Below are positions 35,155 through 44,388 of a stretch of 64,000 nucleotides of DNA, piece after piece (the first letter of the stretch is position 1; each line of letters starts with the position of its first letter). The DNA comes from Bacteroides acidifaciens (GTDB taxonomy: Bacteria > Bacteroidota > Bacteroidia > Bacteroidales > Bacteroidaceae). Made by a program: the position numbers and the translations under genes. A model generated the notes under the pieces. It did no database searches and was not told where the DNA came from. It was given only the letters and a program-made list of their open reading frames with translations. The DNA is taken from positions 1 through 64,000 of the forward strand of contig NZ_JANJZR010000010.1 in assembly GCF_024623065.1 (NCBI RefSeq), read 5' to 3'.

Positions 35155-36384
35155 ATGCAACCATCAAATACTGAATTGATTCTGATTCGAGTTACTGGCG
35201 AAGATCGCCCGGGGCTGACCTCTTCCGTGACTGAAATACTAGCCAAATACGATGCTACTATCCTTGACATCGGCCAGGCGGATATCCATAACACATTGTC
35301 ATTGGGTATTCTTTTCAAGAGCGAAGAAAGACATTCCGGTTTTATTATGAAGGAATTGTTGTTCAAAGCTTCTTTGCTGGGAGTTACCATCCGGTTCGAA
35401 CCGATTACTACAGAAAAATACGAGAATTGGGTGGGTATGCAAGGAAAAAACCGTTATATCCTGACCGTACTTGGGCGTAAACTTTCCGCTCGTCAGATAT
35501 CGGCAGCAACCAGCGTATTAGCCGAACAAGGTATGAATATTGACGCAATTAAACGTCTGACAGGTCGTATTCCCCTGGACGAATGCCAAACAGATGCGCG
35601 TACACGTGCTTGCATTGAGTTTTCAGTAAGAGGTACTCCCAAAGACCGTATTGCCATGCAGGAAAGTTTGATGAAGTTAGCCAGCGAATTGGAAATGGAC
35701 TTCTCTTTTCAACAAGATAACATGTACCGCCGCATGCGTCGCTTGATTTGTTTCGATATGGACTCTACATTGATCGAGACAGAAGTGATTGACGAACTGG
35801 CCATCCGTGCCGGTGTCGGTGACGAGGTAAAAGCCATCACAGAAAGCGCAATGCGTGGCGAAATAGACTTTACGGAAAGCTTTACCCGTCGTGTAGCCCT
35901 ACTAAAAGGGTTGGATGAGTCTGTTATGCAAGAAATAGCAGAAAGTTTGCCCATTACAGAGGGAGTGGACAGATTAATGTACGTACTGAAAAAATATGGT
36001 TATAAAATCGCTATCCTTTCCGGTGGATTTACTTATTTCGGTCAGCATTTGCAAAAGAAATATGGAATAGATTATGTATATGCCAACGAACTGGAAATCA
36101 TCGACGGAAAATTGACCGGACGTTACTTGGGAGATGTTGTAGACGGCAAACGAAAAGCCGAACTGCTACGCCTGATCGCACAAGTGGAAAAAGTCGATAT
36201 TGCACAGACCATTGCCGTAGGTGACGGTGCCAACGATCTCCCGATGCTGGGAGTTGCCGGTCTGGGAATTGCTTTCCATGCCAAGCCCAAAGTAGTGGCA
36301 AATGCCAAGCAATCTATCAATACCATCGGGCTTGATGGAGTGCTCTATTTCCTCGGATTCAAAGATTCTTACTTGAATATGTAA
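35155..36384 (+). CDS. serB: Phosphoserine phosphatase with ACT domains
   Basis: This enzyme removes phosphate from phosphoserine in the last step of serine synthesis. From ATG 35155 it has about 409 residues: two N-terminal ACT-type regulatory regions (ELILIRVTGEDRPGLTSSV and RYILTVLGRKLSARQISAA) and a HAD domain with DMDSTLIETEVIDELA, the catalytic DxDST, and GDGANDLPML near the C-terminus. The ACT domains suggest serine feedback. Serine also feeds the sphingolipid enzyme elsewhere in the window. Confidence 0.93.
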   Translation: MQPSNTELILIRVTGEDRPGLTSSVTEILAKYDATILDIGQADIHNTLSLGILFKSEERHSGFIMKELLFKASLLGVTIRFEPITTEKYENWVGMQGKNRYILTVLGRKLSARQISAATSVLAEQGMNIDAIKRLTGRIPLDECQTDARTRACIEFSVRGTPKDRIAMQESLMKLASELEMDFSFQQDNMYRRMRRLICFDMDSTLIETEVIDELAIRAGVGDEVKAITESAMRGEIDFTESFTRRVALLKGLDESVMQEIAESLPITEGVDRLMYVLKKYGYKIAILSGGFTYFGQHLQKKYGIDYVYANELEIIDGKLTGRYLGDVVDGKRKAELLRLIAQVEKVDIAQTIAVGDGANDLPMLGVAGLGIAFHAKPKVVANAKQSINTIGLDGVLYFLGFKDSYLNM

Positions 36385-36430
36385 TTAGACCGCAAAAAAA
36401 AATTATCTTTGCTGACAAATTAATAAAAGA

Positions 36431-37690
36431 ATGAAGTTTTCCGAACTACAATTAAACGAGAATGTACTTGAGGCGCTTGATGCCATGCGCTTTGACGAAT
36501 GCACGCCCATCCAGGAGCAAGCAATTCCAATCATACTTGAAGGGAAAGATTTGATAGCCGTAGCACAGACTGGTACGGGTAAAACAGCAGCATTCCTGCT
36601 TCCTATATTGAATAAACTATCCGAAGGAAAACATCCTGAAGATGCGATCAACTGTGTCATCATGTCTCCTACCCGCGAATTGGCGCAACAGATAGACCAG
36701 CAGATGGAAGGGTTCTCCTATTTTATGCCGGCATCGAGTGTTGCCGTATATGGCGGAAATGACGGCATTTTGTTTGAACAGCAGAAAAAAGGGCTTACTT
36801 TGGGAGCCGATGTTGTTATTGCCACTCCCGGGCGTCTCCTTGCCCATTTAAGCCTCGGATATGTAGACCTTTCCAAGGTTTCTTATTTTATACTGGACGA
36901 GGCAGACCGGATGCTCGACATGGGATTCTATGAGGATATTATGCAAATAGTGAAATTTTTACCGAAAGAGCGGCAGACCATCATGTTTTCTGCAACTATG
37001 CCTGCCAAGATACAACAACTGGCAAATACGATCCTGAATAATCCGGCAGAAATAAAGCTAGCCGTTTCAAAACCTGCTGATAAGATTATCCAAGCCGCCT
37101 ATATTTGCCATGAAGATCAAAAACTGGGTATTATACGCAGTCTCTTTATTGATGAAGTCCCCGAACGTGTCATCATCTTCGCATCTTCTAAAATAAAAGT
37201 CAAAGAAGTGGCTAAAGCCTTGAAGTCTATGAAGCTGAATGTAGGAGAAATGCATTCGGATCTCGAACAAGCTCAACGAGAAGCGGTGATGCATGATTTT
37301 AAAGCCGGACGAATCAATATACTAGTCGCCACAGACATCGTTGCCCGTGGCATTGATATTGATGATATTCGTTTGGTTATCAACTTTGATGTTCCTCACG
37401 ACAGCGAAGACTATGTACACCGTATCGGACGCACGGCGCGTGCCAACAATGACGGAGTAGCACTCACGTTTGTCAACGAAAAAGAGCAGAGTAACTTCAA
37501 AAACATTGAGAATTTCCTCGAGAAAGAAATCTACAAGATTCCTATTCCTGCAGAATTAGGAGAAGCACCGGAGTACAAACCGCGTTCTTTTAACAAGAAC
37601 AAGTATGGTAATAGCTCTAAAAGAAGGAATTTCCGGGGAAAGAATAATGGTGGAAAAGGAAACAACCGCCCCTCGCCCAAACAGAATTAA
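36431..37690 (+). CDS. DEAD-box RNA helicase
   Basis: This 419-residue RNA helicase has the Q motif (TPIQEQAIP), motif I AQTGTGKT, motif II DEAD, motif III SAT, motif V ARGIDI and motif VI HRIGRTAR. The last 40 residues are basic and Gly/Asn-rich (KNKYGNSSKRRNFRGKNNGGKGNN), a likely RNA-binding tail. It probably acts in ribosome assembly or cold-related RNA remodelling, like RhlE. The exact subtype cannot be set from sequence alone. Confidence 0.94.
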   Translation: MKFSELQLNENVLEALDAMRFDECTPIQEQAIPIILEGKDLIAVAQTGTGKTAAFLLPILNKLSEGKHPEDAINCVIMSPTRELAQQIDQQMEGFSYFMPASSVAVYGGNDGILFEQQKKGLTLGADVVIATPGRLLAHLSLGYVDLSKVSYFILDEADRMLDMGFYEDIMQIVKFLPKERQTIMFSATMPAKIQQLANTILNNPAEIKLAVSKPADKIIQAAYICHEDQKLGIIRSLFIDEVPERVIIFASSKIKVKEVAKALKSMKLNVGEMHSDLEQAQREAVMHDFKAGRINILVATDIVARGIDIDDIRLVINFDVPHDSEDYVHRIGRTARANNDGVALTFVNEKEQSNFKNIENFLEKEIYKIPIPAELGEAPEYKPRSFNKNKYGNSSKRRNFRGKNNGGKGNNRPSPKQN

Positions 37691-37707
37691 AATAAAACTC
37701 GTTATTG

Positions 37708-38505
37708 TTATTTGGTGGAAGTTATAGCCAAGTTTCCCTCAAAACTTACTTCCATATCTGCAATGCTATATATTAAACTTTCCGGAATGGCTAAAACAGC
37801 TTGATAATGAAAACCATTCCGGTCTACTTTTACAAACTTCGTATCCGACAAAATAGCTTGCGTCAAAAAATCTTCAGGAACTATCTGGTCAAACATCTGT
37901 TTAGTAATATCGCTGGCAAATAAACTCTTTTTACCCTCGTAAACACAGATGTGCATCACATTATCGTAATACACATTATCCATGCTAATTCCGTCTTCAG
38001 AATAGGTTGTTTTGATAACTTTCATTTTAGAAGGGTTAATATAAACATAAGCACGATAGCGAGTGCCATTATATATCACTACACTATCACGTCGAGTCAC
38101 TTCGGTATAAGTTGGAATCACCAGCTCCTGGCGAACAAATGACAATGAATCATTCAGGTCCTCTGATTTGTGCAGTTTGATAATGTTATCTGTTATGGAA
38201 TGAAACCAGAATATATGTTCTGCCTGCTTATCAATCTTGTAATAAGTCGTATCATTGCCATAAGTATAGAGAGTATCCCGTATAATTTTAAACGCAATCG
38301 GAGCACTCTGCACATCGGCATAGTAGATGGTATCCCCCTCCACGCGCATCAACGGGCTCTCAGTCTCATCGTCCAGCCAGATACCCTGTAATAATTCCTT
38401 AGCATTCGCATCCTCTTTTCCCTGTTCCGAGAAATATAGATTCTTATTACCGCTACATGCAGCAGAAAAAAATACTATTAACGATATAACAACATATTTC
38501 ATCAT
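37708..38505 (-). CDS. DUF4738 lipoprotein
   Basis: This 265-residue lipoprotein has a lipobox (FFSAACSGNK). The mature part is beta-rich and resembles the DUF4738 family of Bacteroidetes, with LQGIWLDDETESPLMRVEGDTIYYAD near the start. Its function is unknown. It follows ugd by 35 bp on the same strand, but a TATCTTTA sequence just upstream may give it its own promoter. Confidence 0.72.
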   Translation of the reverse strand: MMKYVVISLIVFFSAACSGNKNLYFSEQGKEDANAKELLQGIWLDDETESPLMRVEGDTIYYADVQSAPIAFKIIRDTLYTYGNDTTYYKIDKQAEHIFWFHSITDNIIKLHKSEDLNDSLSFVRQELVIPTYTEVTRRDSVVIYNGTRYRAYVYINPSKMKVIKTTYSEDGISMDNVYYDNVMHICVYEGKKSLFASDITKQMFDQIVPEDFLTQAILSDTKFVKVDRNGFHYQAVLAIPESLIYSIADMEVSFEGNLAITSTK

Positions 38506-38540
38506 CTGTCTTAGTTTTGCCTAAAGATACTCTTATTTTT

Positions 38541-39854
38541 TCATTTACCAATACAATGATAAGTGAATCCGAGCTCTTCCATCTCTTTTTTCTCGTATAT
38601 ATTACGTCCGTCCAATACAATCTGCTGAGCCATTGTCTTTTTTATCACAGCCCATGAAGGCAAACGGAATTCTTTCCATTCGGTCACCAGCATTAAAGCA
38701 TCAGCATCAAGCACCGCATCGTACATATCACAAGCATAATAAATGCTATCCCCAATCCGGCGTTTGCATTCCTGCATTGCTGCCGGATCGTATGCACGTA
38801 CCTGGCAACCGGCTTTTAATAGCTTATCAATCAAGACCAATGCCGGAGCTTCACGCATATCATCCGTTTCCGGTTTAAATGCCAATCCCCAAAGAGCAAT
38901 TGTCTTACCTTTCAAATCACCGTTAAAATGCTTCATCAGCTTTTCGAACAAAATACTCTTCTGCCGTCCGTTCACTTCTTCTACAGCACTAAGCACCCGC
39001 ATTGTATATCCATTCTGTTCTGCGGTTTTAATGAGAGCTTTCACATCTTTAGGAAAACAAGAACCGCCATATCCGATACCCGGATATAAGAATTTACGTC
39101 CGATGCGCGTATCCGAACCAATTCCGCTACGTACCATATTCACATCAGCCCCGACTATCTCACAAAGATTTGCTATATCATTCATAAAGCTGATACGGGT
39201 TGCCAACATTGAATTTGCCGCATATTTAGTCATTTCCGCAGATGGAATATCCATGAAAATCACTCGGAAGTTATTCAATAAAAACGGTTTATATAACTTG
39301 GACATAAGTTTCTCCGCACGTGCCGACTCTACTCCTACTACTACACGGTCCGGGCTCATAAAGTCGCTGATTGCATTTCCTTCTTTCAGGAATTCCGGGT
39401 TGGAAGCAACATCAAAATCTACCTTCACCCCTCTTTTATCCAGTTCTTCCTGAATGACTGCACGAACTTTGCTGGCAGTACCTACCGGCACTGTACTCTT
39501 GGTTACGACCAGTTTATATTGTTTCATATTGCGACCAATAGTACGGGCTACTTCCAAAACATATTTCAAGTCGGCGCTACCGTCTTCATCCGGAGGTGTG
39601 CCAACAGCGCTGAATATAACCTCTACATCATCCAGGCAACTCTCTAATGACGTGGTAAACTTCAATCTCTTTGCTTTCATATTACGAAGCACCATCTCTT
39701 CCAATCCATTCTCATAAATCGGGATGATTCCCTTCTGCAAAGATTCTATTTTCTCGCTGTCAGTATCCACACAAGTTACATTCACGCCGATTTCAGCGAA
39801 ACATGTACCTGACACCAGACCTACATATCCGGTTCCTACAATCGCAATTTTCAT
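38541..39854 (-). CDS. ugd: UDP-glucose 6-dehydrogenase
   Basis: This 437-residue enzyme oxidises UDP-glucose to UDP-glucuronate with NAD. The Rossmann motif GTGYVGLVSGTCFAEIG opens the protein. The central domain has NPEFLKEGNAISDF, and the catalytic cysteine is in GYGGSCFPKDVKAL. The C-terminal domain contains WGLAFKPETDDMREAPA. It is paired with rfbC 25 bp upstream, so the two make nucleotide sugars for surface polysaccharide. Confidence 0.95.
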   Translation of the reverse strand: MKIAIVGTGYVGLVSGTCFAEIGVNVTCVDTDSEKIESLQKGIIPIYENGLEEMVLRNMKAKRLKFTTSLESCLDDVEVIFSAVGTPPDEDGSADLKYVLEVARTIGRNMKQYKLVVTKSTVPVGTASKVRAVIQEELDKRGVKVDFDVASNPEFLKEGNAISDFMSPDRVVVGVESARAEKLMSKLYKPFLLNNFRVIFMDIPSAEMTKYAANSMLATRISFMNDIANLCEIVGADVNMVRSGIGSDTRIGRKFLYPGIGYGGSCFPKDVKALIKTAEQNGYTMRVLSAVEEVNGRQKSILFEKLMKHFNGDLKGKTIALWGLAFKPETDDMREAPALVLIDKLLKAGCQVRAYDPAAMQECKRRIGDSIYYACDMYDAVLDADALMLVTEWKEFRLPSWAVIKKTMAQQIVLDGRNIYEKKEMEELGFTYHCIGK

Positions 39855-39879
39855 ACTTTATATTTTATTGCTTTAGAAG

Positions 39880-40428
39880 TTATTCAAAATATGCAGCATT
39901 CTTGAAAGCCGTCCCCTCTCTGTCCTTGGAAGACAATACCATTTGCGAGTCAGTCAGCGGCCAATCTATTCCCAATGTTGCATCATTATATAAAATAGAA
40001 GCTTCTGCCTGTGGAGTATACTTGTTGTCTACCTTATACGTAAAGATAGCTTCTTCGCTTAATACAGCAAAACCATGTGCAAAGCCACGTGGAATAAAAA
40101 ACTGTCTCTTATTTTCCTCGCTAAGCAATACGGACACATGTTTTCCGAATGTGGGTGATGATTTACGCAAATCAACAGCAACGTCCAGCACTTCTCCTTT
40201 AATGACGCGAACCAATTTGGCCTGGCTATATTCACCTTTCTGATAATGCAATCCGCGCAATACGCCAAAGGAAGATTTCGATTCATTATCCTGTACAAAA
40301 TTTACAGGCCCGATATTGGCTTCAAACTCTTCTTGCTTAAAGGCTTCCATAAAATAGCCACGTTCGTCGGAGAACACTTTCGGCTCTATCAGCCACACTC
40401 CGTCTATTTCCGTCTGTATATAGTTCAT
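39880..40428 (-). CDS. rfbC: dTDP-4-dehydrorhamnose 3,5-epimerase
   Basis: From ATG 40428 this is a 182-residue cupin enzyme of dTDP-rhamnose synthesis. Markers are DERGYFMEAFKQEEF, the catalytic His in LRGLHYQKG, and FIPRGFAHGFAVLSEEA. The ORF track opens at 40518, but a -7 box at 40452-40459 lies inside that extension. The other rfb genes are not in the window. It is first in a transcript with ugd. Confidence 0.93.
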   Translation of the reverse strand: MNYIQTEIDGVWLIEPKVFSDERGYFMEAFKQEEFEANIGPVNFVQDNESKSSFGVLRGLHYQKGEYSQAKLVRVIKGEVLDVAVDLRKSSPTFGKHVSVLLSEENKRQFFIPRGFAHGFAVLSEEAIFTYKVDNKYTPQAEASILYNDATLGIDWPLTDSQMVLSSKDREGTAFKNAAYFE

Positions 40429-40451
40429 CGTTATAGTAATAAAAAAACGAT

Positions 40452-40459
40452 GCAAAAGT
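40452..40459 (-). promoter_or_regulatory. -7 box of rfbC-ugd
   Basis: It reads TACTTTTG on the minus strand and supports the start at 40428. Confidence 0.65.
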
Positions 40460-40503
40460 AGTGAATTTTTCGTAGTTTTCTGGGATATATTCAATTTATC
40501 TCT

Positions 40504-40511
40504 TAATTTTG
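40504..40511 (+). promoter_or_regulatory. -7 box just before the HU/SPOR gene
   Basis: TAATTTTG ends only 5 bp before ATG 40517, so the message would be leaderless or nearly so. Confidence 0.5.
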
Positions 40512-40516
40512 CACAC

Positions 40517-41599
40517 ATGATTGAATTGGCACAACATATAGAGATTTTATTACTGGAAAACGACTGCGTTATCGTTCCGGGATTTGGTGGATTCGTAGCA
40601 CATCATGCTCCTGCAACTCATATAAAAGAAGAGAATCTTTTTTTGCCCCCTACCCGTACTATCGGCTTTAATCCACAATTAAAGTTGAACGACGGAGTAT
40701 TGGTACAATCTTATATGTCAATTTACGACACGAGTTTTGCTGATGCCAACCGCATCGTAGAAAAAGAAGTAAGCGAGTTTATCGGACTTCTTCATGAGGA
40801 AGGTAAAGCGCATTTGGAGAATATAGGTGAAATTCATTATAACATTTATGGAAATTATGAATTTATCCCTTATGATTATAAGATAACGACTCCTTCACTT
40901 TATGGTTTGGATTCTTTTGAAATGCACGAACTTTCTACTCTGCAACAGAAAGAAAAGGTACTAGTACCTGCTAATCTGGAAAAAGAGAAAAAAACTTATG
41001 AAATCAGCATCAACCGTGCATTTCTTCGTAATGCAGCCGCTATGATTGCCGCTATCGTATTGTTTTTTGCTTTTTCAACTCCGGTAGAGAATACCGATGT
41101 TCAGAAGAACAATTATGCACAGTTATTGCCCGGTGAGCTTTTTGAGCAAATCGAAAAGCAATCGGTTGCAGTAACTCCCGTTCTTGTAAAAAATAATATT
41201 GCTGTTGCACAAAAAGCTAAAAAGTCTTCCGCTTCAAGCAAGACTTCATCTACTCCAAAGCTAACAGCGAATAAAGCACAAACATCAAGACCTATTGCTG
41301 TAAAAGAAGTAAAAGTTGCTAAACAAGAAGCTGCCCCCACCCCTGTATCTGTTAAGCCACAAGCGAAGGTAGATCATCCTTATCATATTATAGTAGCAGG
41401 CGGAATTAGCCTTAAAGACGCAGAAGCTATGGCAAATCAATTGAACGCAAAAGGATTTGCAGAAGCAAAAGCCTTGAATACTGATGGCAAAGTACGTGTC
41501 AGCATCCGTTCATTCGAAAAACGTGAAGAAGCTACCAAACAGCTATTGGAGCTTAGAAAAAATGAAAACTACAAGAATGCCTGGTTACTGGCAAAATAA
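40517..41599 (+). CDS. HU-CCDC81-type and SPOR-domain protein
   Basis: This 360-residue protein has two HU-like domains at the N-terminus (MIELAQHIEILLLENDCVIVPGFGGF, then the DANRIVEKEVSEFIGLLHEEGKAHLENIGEI region), one membrane segment near residue 175, a Lys/Ala/Ser/Thr-rich linker, and a C-terminal SPOR domain (YHIIVAGGISLKDAEAMANQLNAKGF). SPOR domains bind septal peptidoglycan. The protein thus links a cytoplasmic HU-fold, possibly DNA-contacting, to the division-site wall. Its promoter suggests an almost leaderless message. Confidence 0.85.
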   Translation: MIELAQHIEILLLENDCVIVPGFGGFVAHHAPATHIKEENLFLPPTRTIGFNPQLKLNDGVLVQSYMSIYDTSFADANRIVEKEVSEFIGLLHEEGKAHLENIGEIHYNIYGNYEFIPYDYKITTPSLYGLDSFEMHELSTLQQKEKVLVPANLEKEKKTYEISINRAFLRNAAAMIAAIVLFFAFSTPVENTDVQKNNYAQLLPGELFEQIEKQSVAVTPVLVKNNIAVAQKAKKSSASSKTSSTPKLTANKAQTSRPIAVKEVKVAKQEAAPTPVSVKPQAKVDHPYHIIVAGGISLKDAEAMANQLNAKGFAEAKALNTDGKVRVSIRSFEKREEATKQLLELRKNENYKNAWLLAK

Positions 41600-41616
41600 A
41601 ATCCCCTATAAAAAGC

Positions 41617-42144
41617 ATGAAACGAGTTCTTTGTCCCAAATGCGAGAATTACCTTTATTTTGATGAAACCAAATATAGCGAAGGTCAATCGCTTGTATTT
41701 GTTTGCGAACATTGTGGCAAACAGTTCAGCATCCGGCTTGGAAAAAGCAAAGTAAAGGCTCTTAGAAAGGAAGAAAACTTGGAAGAAGAAGCTGAATCCC
41801 ATAAAGAAGAATTCGGATATATCACTGTTATCGAAAATGTTTTTGGGTTCAAACAAATACTCCCGTTGCAAGAAGGAGATAATGTCATAGGAAGACGTTG
41901 CGTAGGAACCAATATTAATACTCCTATCGAAAGTGGTGATATGAGCATGGATCGCCGCCACTGCATCATCAATATAAAACGCAATAAACAAGGAAAACTT
42001 GTTTATACATTACGTGATGCTCCCAGCCTGACAGGTACATTTCTGATGAATGAAATTCTGAGGGATAAGGATCGGATACGTATCGAGGATGGTGCTATTG
42101 TGACTATTGGGGCTACTACGTTTATTTTACACGCTGCTGAATAA
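41617..42144 (+). CDS. Zinc-ribbon and FHA-domain protein
   Basis: This 175-residue protein has an N-terminal zinc ribbon (LCPKCENYLYF...VCEHCGKQF), an acidic linker, and a C-terminal FHA fold with NVIGRRCVGT and SMDRRHCIINI (the GR and S-x-x-H marks), which binds phosphothreonine. It lies 17 bp after the HU/SPOR gene and likely shares its transcript. Its partner phosphoprotein is not known. Confidence 0.82.
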   Translation: MKRVLCPKCENYLYFDETKYSEGQSLVFVCEHCGKQFSIRLGKSKVKALRKEENLEEEAESHKEEFGYITVIENVFGFKQILPLQEGDNVIGRRCVGTNINTPIESGDMSMDRRHCIINIKRNKQGKLVYTLRDAPSLTGTFLMNEILRDKDRIRIEDGAIVTIGATTFILHAAE

Positions 42145-42352
42145 ATTCTCCTTTTTTAGCAAAAATATTATTCATAATTACGATGCAGTTATAGGGCCTA
42201 TAGCGGATGATGGTGTTGCCCTACAAATCGGACTTTTCAAAGATGGATATATTAACTTGGCTACATTGGCAGAGACATTAAAATATAGGAAACTGAATAA
42301 TCAATATTATTTTGGAACACCTAAGGCTATCAAATTACTGAGAAGATTATGA
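42145..42352 (+). pseudogene. DUF3990 remnant, C-terminal part only
   Basis: The ORF (track start 42107) encodes only the tail of a DUF3990 protein: NYDAVIGPIADDGVALQIGLFKDGYINLATLAETLKYRKLNNQYYFGTPKA. The family, which I recall as related to ADP-ribosyltransferase folds, is about 150-170 residues, so the N-terminal catalytic portion is missing. The reading frame begins inside the FHA gene. It overlaps the intact DUF3791 gene by ATGA, the usual arrangement for this gene pair. Confidence 0.65.
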
Positions 42353-42567
42353 ATACGAAAGAATATTTAGTGCAAAGCATCGTCAGTCAGATGACAATCT
42401 ATCTGATGAATGATTTTCATTGGGATATGCAAACAGCTTTAAAAGCCATTTATCATTCGGAACTTTTCCAAAAATTAGATGATTCTGAAATAGAGCTATA
42501 TATCCAAAGTCCCAAGTATGTTTATTTGTTTCTCAAAAAGGAGCTAACTACTGGGAAATATATTTAA
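42349..42567 (+). CDS. DUF3791 protein
   Basis: This 72-residue protein matches the DUF3791 pattern (SQMTIYLMNDFHWDMQTALKAIYHSELFQKLDD...SPKYVYLFLKKEL). In Bacteroides and other gut anaerobes DUF3791 genes flank DUF3990 genes and are probably functional partners. Here the partner is truncated, so this copy is likely an orphan. It is translationally coupled to the remnant. Confidence 0.75.
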   Translation: MNTKEYLVQSIVSQMTIYLMNDFHWDMQTALKAIYHSELFQKLDDSEIELYIQSPKYVYLFLKKELTTGKYI

Positions 42568-42610
42568 TATATTCGGAAAAAGGTATACACACTCAGGTAG
42601 TCATAAAAAT

Positions 42611-42664
42611 AATAAGGATAGGCATCAGCATTATTATTGATGTTCCTATCCTTATTTGTTTTAT
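42611..42664 (+). terminator. Terminator after DUF3791
   Basis: AATAAGGATAGG-CATCA pairs with TGATG-TTCCTATCCTTATT, followed by TTGTTTT. The remaining bases to 42849 show no gene. Confidence 0.82.
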
Positions 42665-42849
42665 GTTCACACTATATCCGGATGTTCCAAGGAAAATACC
42701 ATTTGCGAGATTTTTTGTAAAGAAAATATCCTATTAAAACTGCATAAAGGATACAATAGGAAGATGAATGCTTTTCACACGCTGATATAGAGTGTCACTG
42801 ACCACTACCGACTTTTTCTTTTATTACCAATAGTTCCCATCCTGTTTTC

Positions 42850-44295
42850 TTAATGTTGTACAAATCCCCCCCAACCTGGGTATATCCTAATACCTTTTGT
42901 AGATATTGCTACCCCTTTACTATATTTTTCATGTAGTAAATATACTATATTATCATTTCCCCCCCATGGAGCAGATATTAACCCGTTTCTATTAAGATTA
43001 ACTTTTACAGCTTCACCTGTTTGTAAATCTCGTTTATACAAATTATTAGTAACTCCATGTTCAAAATCTCCCTCTAAGATGAATTTGGGAGACTTTACAG
43101 TATATTTGCCATGTAAATAGCCATTCTCATCCATTTCCGTTTCTAAAGATGAGCCATCTCTATGTGAAGTGAACCTCCCTACTAAAATATTGTTTTTATA
43201 TTCAGCGTTTACTAATTGCAATATTTTTCCTGTAGTAGTTTCTTTTTCCTGATATTGAAATGTTCCATTAGGTATACCATTCAAATATGTTATTAATACA
43301 TCAATTTCAATCTTTCTTAAGAAGGGGTCAATGTATTTTATCTTCCAAGCCCCATCTCTATAATCATCTTTAAATTCTCCTTCAATTTTCAGGCTATAAG
43401 GAGCTTGCATACCTCCTTTTTTACTTATTGATTCACATTGAAATTTTCCATGGAAAATTCTTTGATATCCTACTTCATAATACTGATAAGTACAATTAGA
43501 GCTAGAGTTTGGATAAGGAACTCCTATAGGATAATCTCCTGTGTATGTTTTTATTTTACTTTTATAAGTACTATCAAGTTCAGAAAATGAAATACCTGTT
43601 ATCTTTTGAAACATTTCATTGGCTATTTTATTACCTTGTTTCGCTGCTGGTATGATATATTTTAACGAATTTCCGATTTGAGATCCCCATTGGTTATAAT
43701 AATTTGCGAGATTCAATTGCGCTGTTACTTCCCCTTGTGCTGCGGCTAGTGACAACCATTTTATTGCTTTAGTGAGCAATTCGCTTTTCTTCTCCAAATT
43801 ATTAATACTTTGTCCTAGGTCAATCGCACTTTTAAAATAATATTCACCAATAAAAAGTTGGGCATCACGAGAACCATTCTCAGCTGCTTTAAATTCCCAT
43901 TCCCAAGATAAATCTCTATTCATATCTACTCCATCGCCATTACCATACATTATAGCTAATACATGTTGTGCTGATGCATAGTTTTTTGTAGCAGCTTTAG
44001 AGAACCATTCAAAAGCTTTAGTGGCATTCTTTTCTATCCCTTCGCCTGTGAGATAACAATATGCGACTTGATATTCAGCTGCTGGAATTCCTTGAGCAGC
44101 AGCTTTAGACCACCATTCTAAAGCCTTTATGTAATCTTTCTTTTTATGAAAGTTGTTTCCAACCTTTAATTGTGCTTCAGGATTTCCTAAAGTGGCTTTT
44201 TCTATTAGCTCCTGTTCGCTATTATTTTGCGCCATACTTATTAAGCTGATAAAAAGAAAAAAAATTGCCAGACAAATTTTAATTTGTTTTTTCAT
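42850..44295 (-). CDS. Sel1-repeat and MORN-like repeat exported protein
   Basis: This 481-residue protein has a signal peptide (IFFLFISLISMAQ). Residues ~30-240 hold tandem Sel1-like repeats (ALEWWSKAAAQGIPAAEYQVAYCYLTGEGI and similar), alpha-helical protein-binding units. Residues ~270-460 are MORN-like (GEFKDDYRDGAW, YLNGIPNGTFQY, DENGYLHGKY). Such proteins act as scaffolds, and no enzyme motif is present. It follows the EcsC gene and is AT-rich compared with core genes. Confidence 0.8.
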   Translation of the reverse strand: MKKQIKICLAIFFLFISLISMAQNNSEQELIEKATLGNPEAQLKVGNNFHKKKDYIKALEWWSKAAAQGIPAAEYQVAYCYLTGEGIEKNATKAFEWFSKAATKNYASAQHVLAIMYGNGDGVDMNRDLSWEWEFKAAENGSRDAQLFIGEYYFKSAIDLGQSINNLEKKSELLTKAIKWLSLAAAQGEVTAQLNLANYYNQWGSQIGNSLKYIIPAAKQGNKIANEMFQKITGISFSELDSTYKSKIKTYTGDYPIGVPYPNSSSNCTYQYYEVGYQRIFHGKFQCESISKKGGMQAPYSLKIEGEFKDDYRDGAWKIKYIDPFLRKIEIDVLITYLNGIPNGTFQYQEKETTTGKILQLVNAEYKNNILVGRFTSHRDGSSLETEMDENGYLHGKYTVKSPKFILEGDFEHGVTNNLYKRDLQTGEAVKVNLNRNGLISAPWGGNDNIVYLLHEKYSKGVAISTKGIRIYPGWGGFVQH

Positions 44296-44388
44296 GATTG
44301 TATATATTGATTAATAAAATACAAATTAACACCTTAAATATTTAAATTATTAAAGCAGAATGAGATAATATATCTATTTATGAATCTT

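Noticed and set aside
38743-39453. 236-aa plus-strand ORF
   Set aside because: It is antisense to ugd, which has intact catalytic and cofactor motifs.
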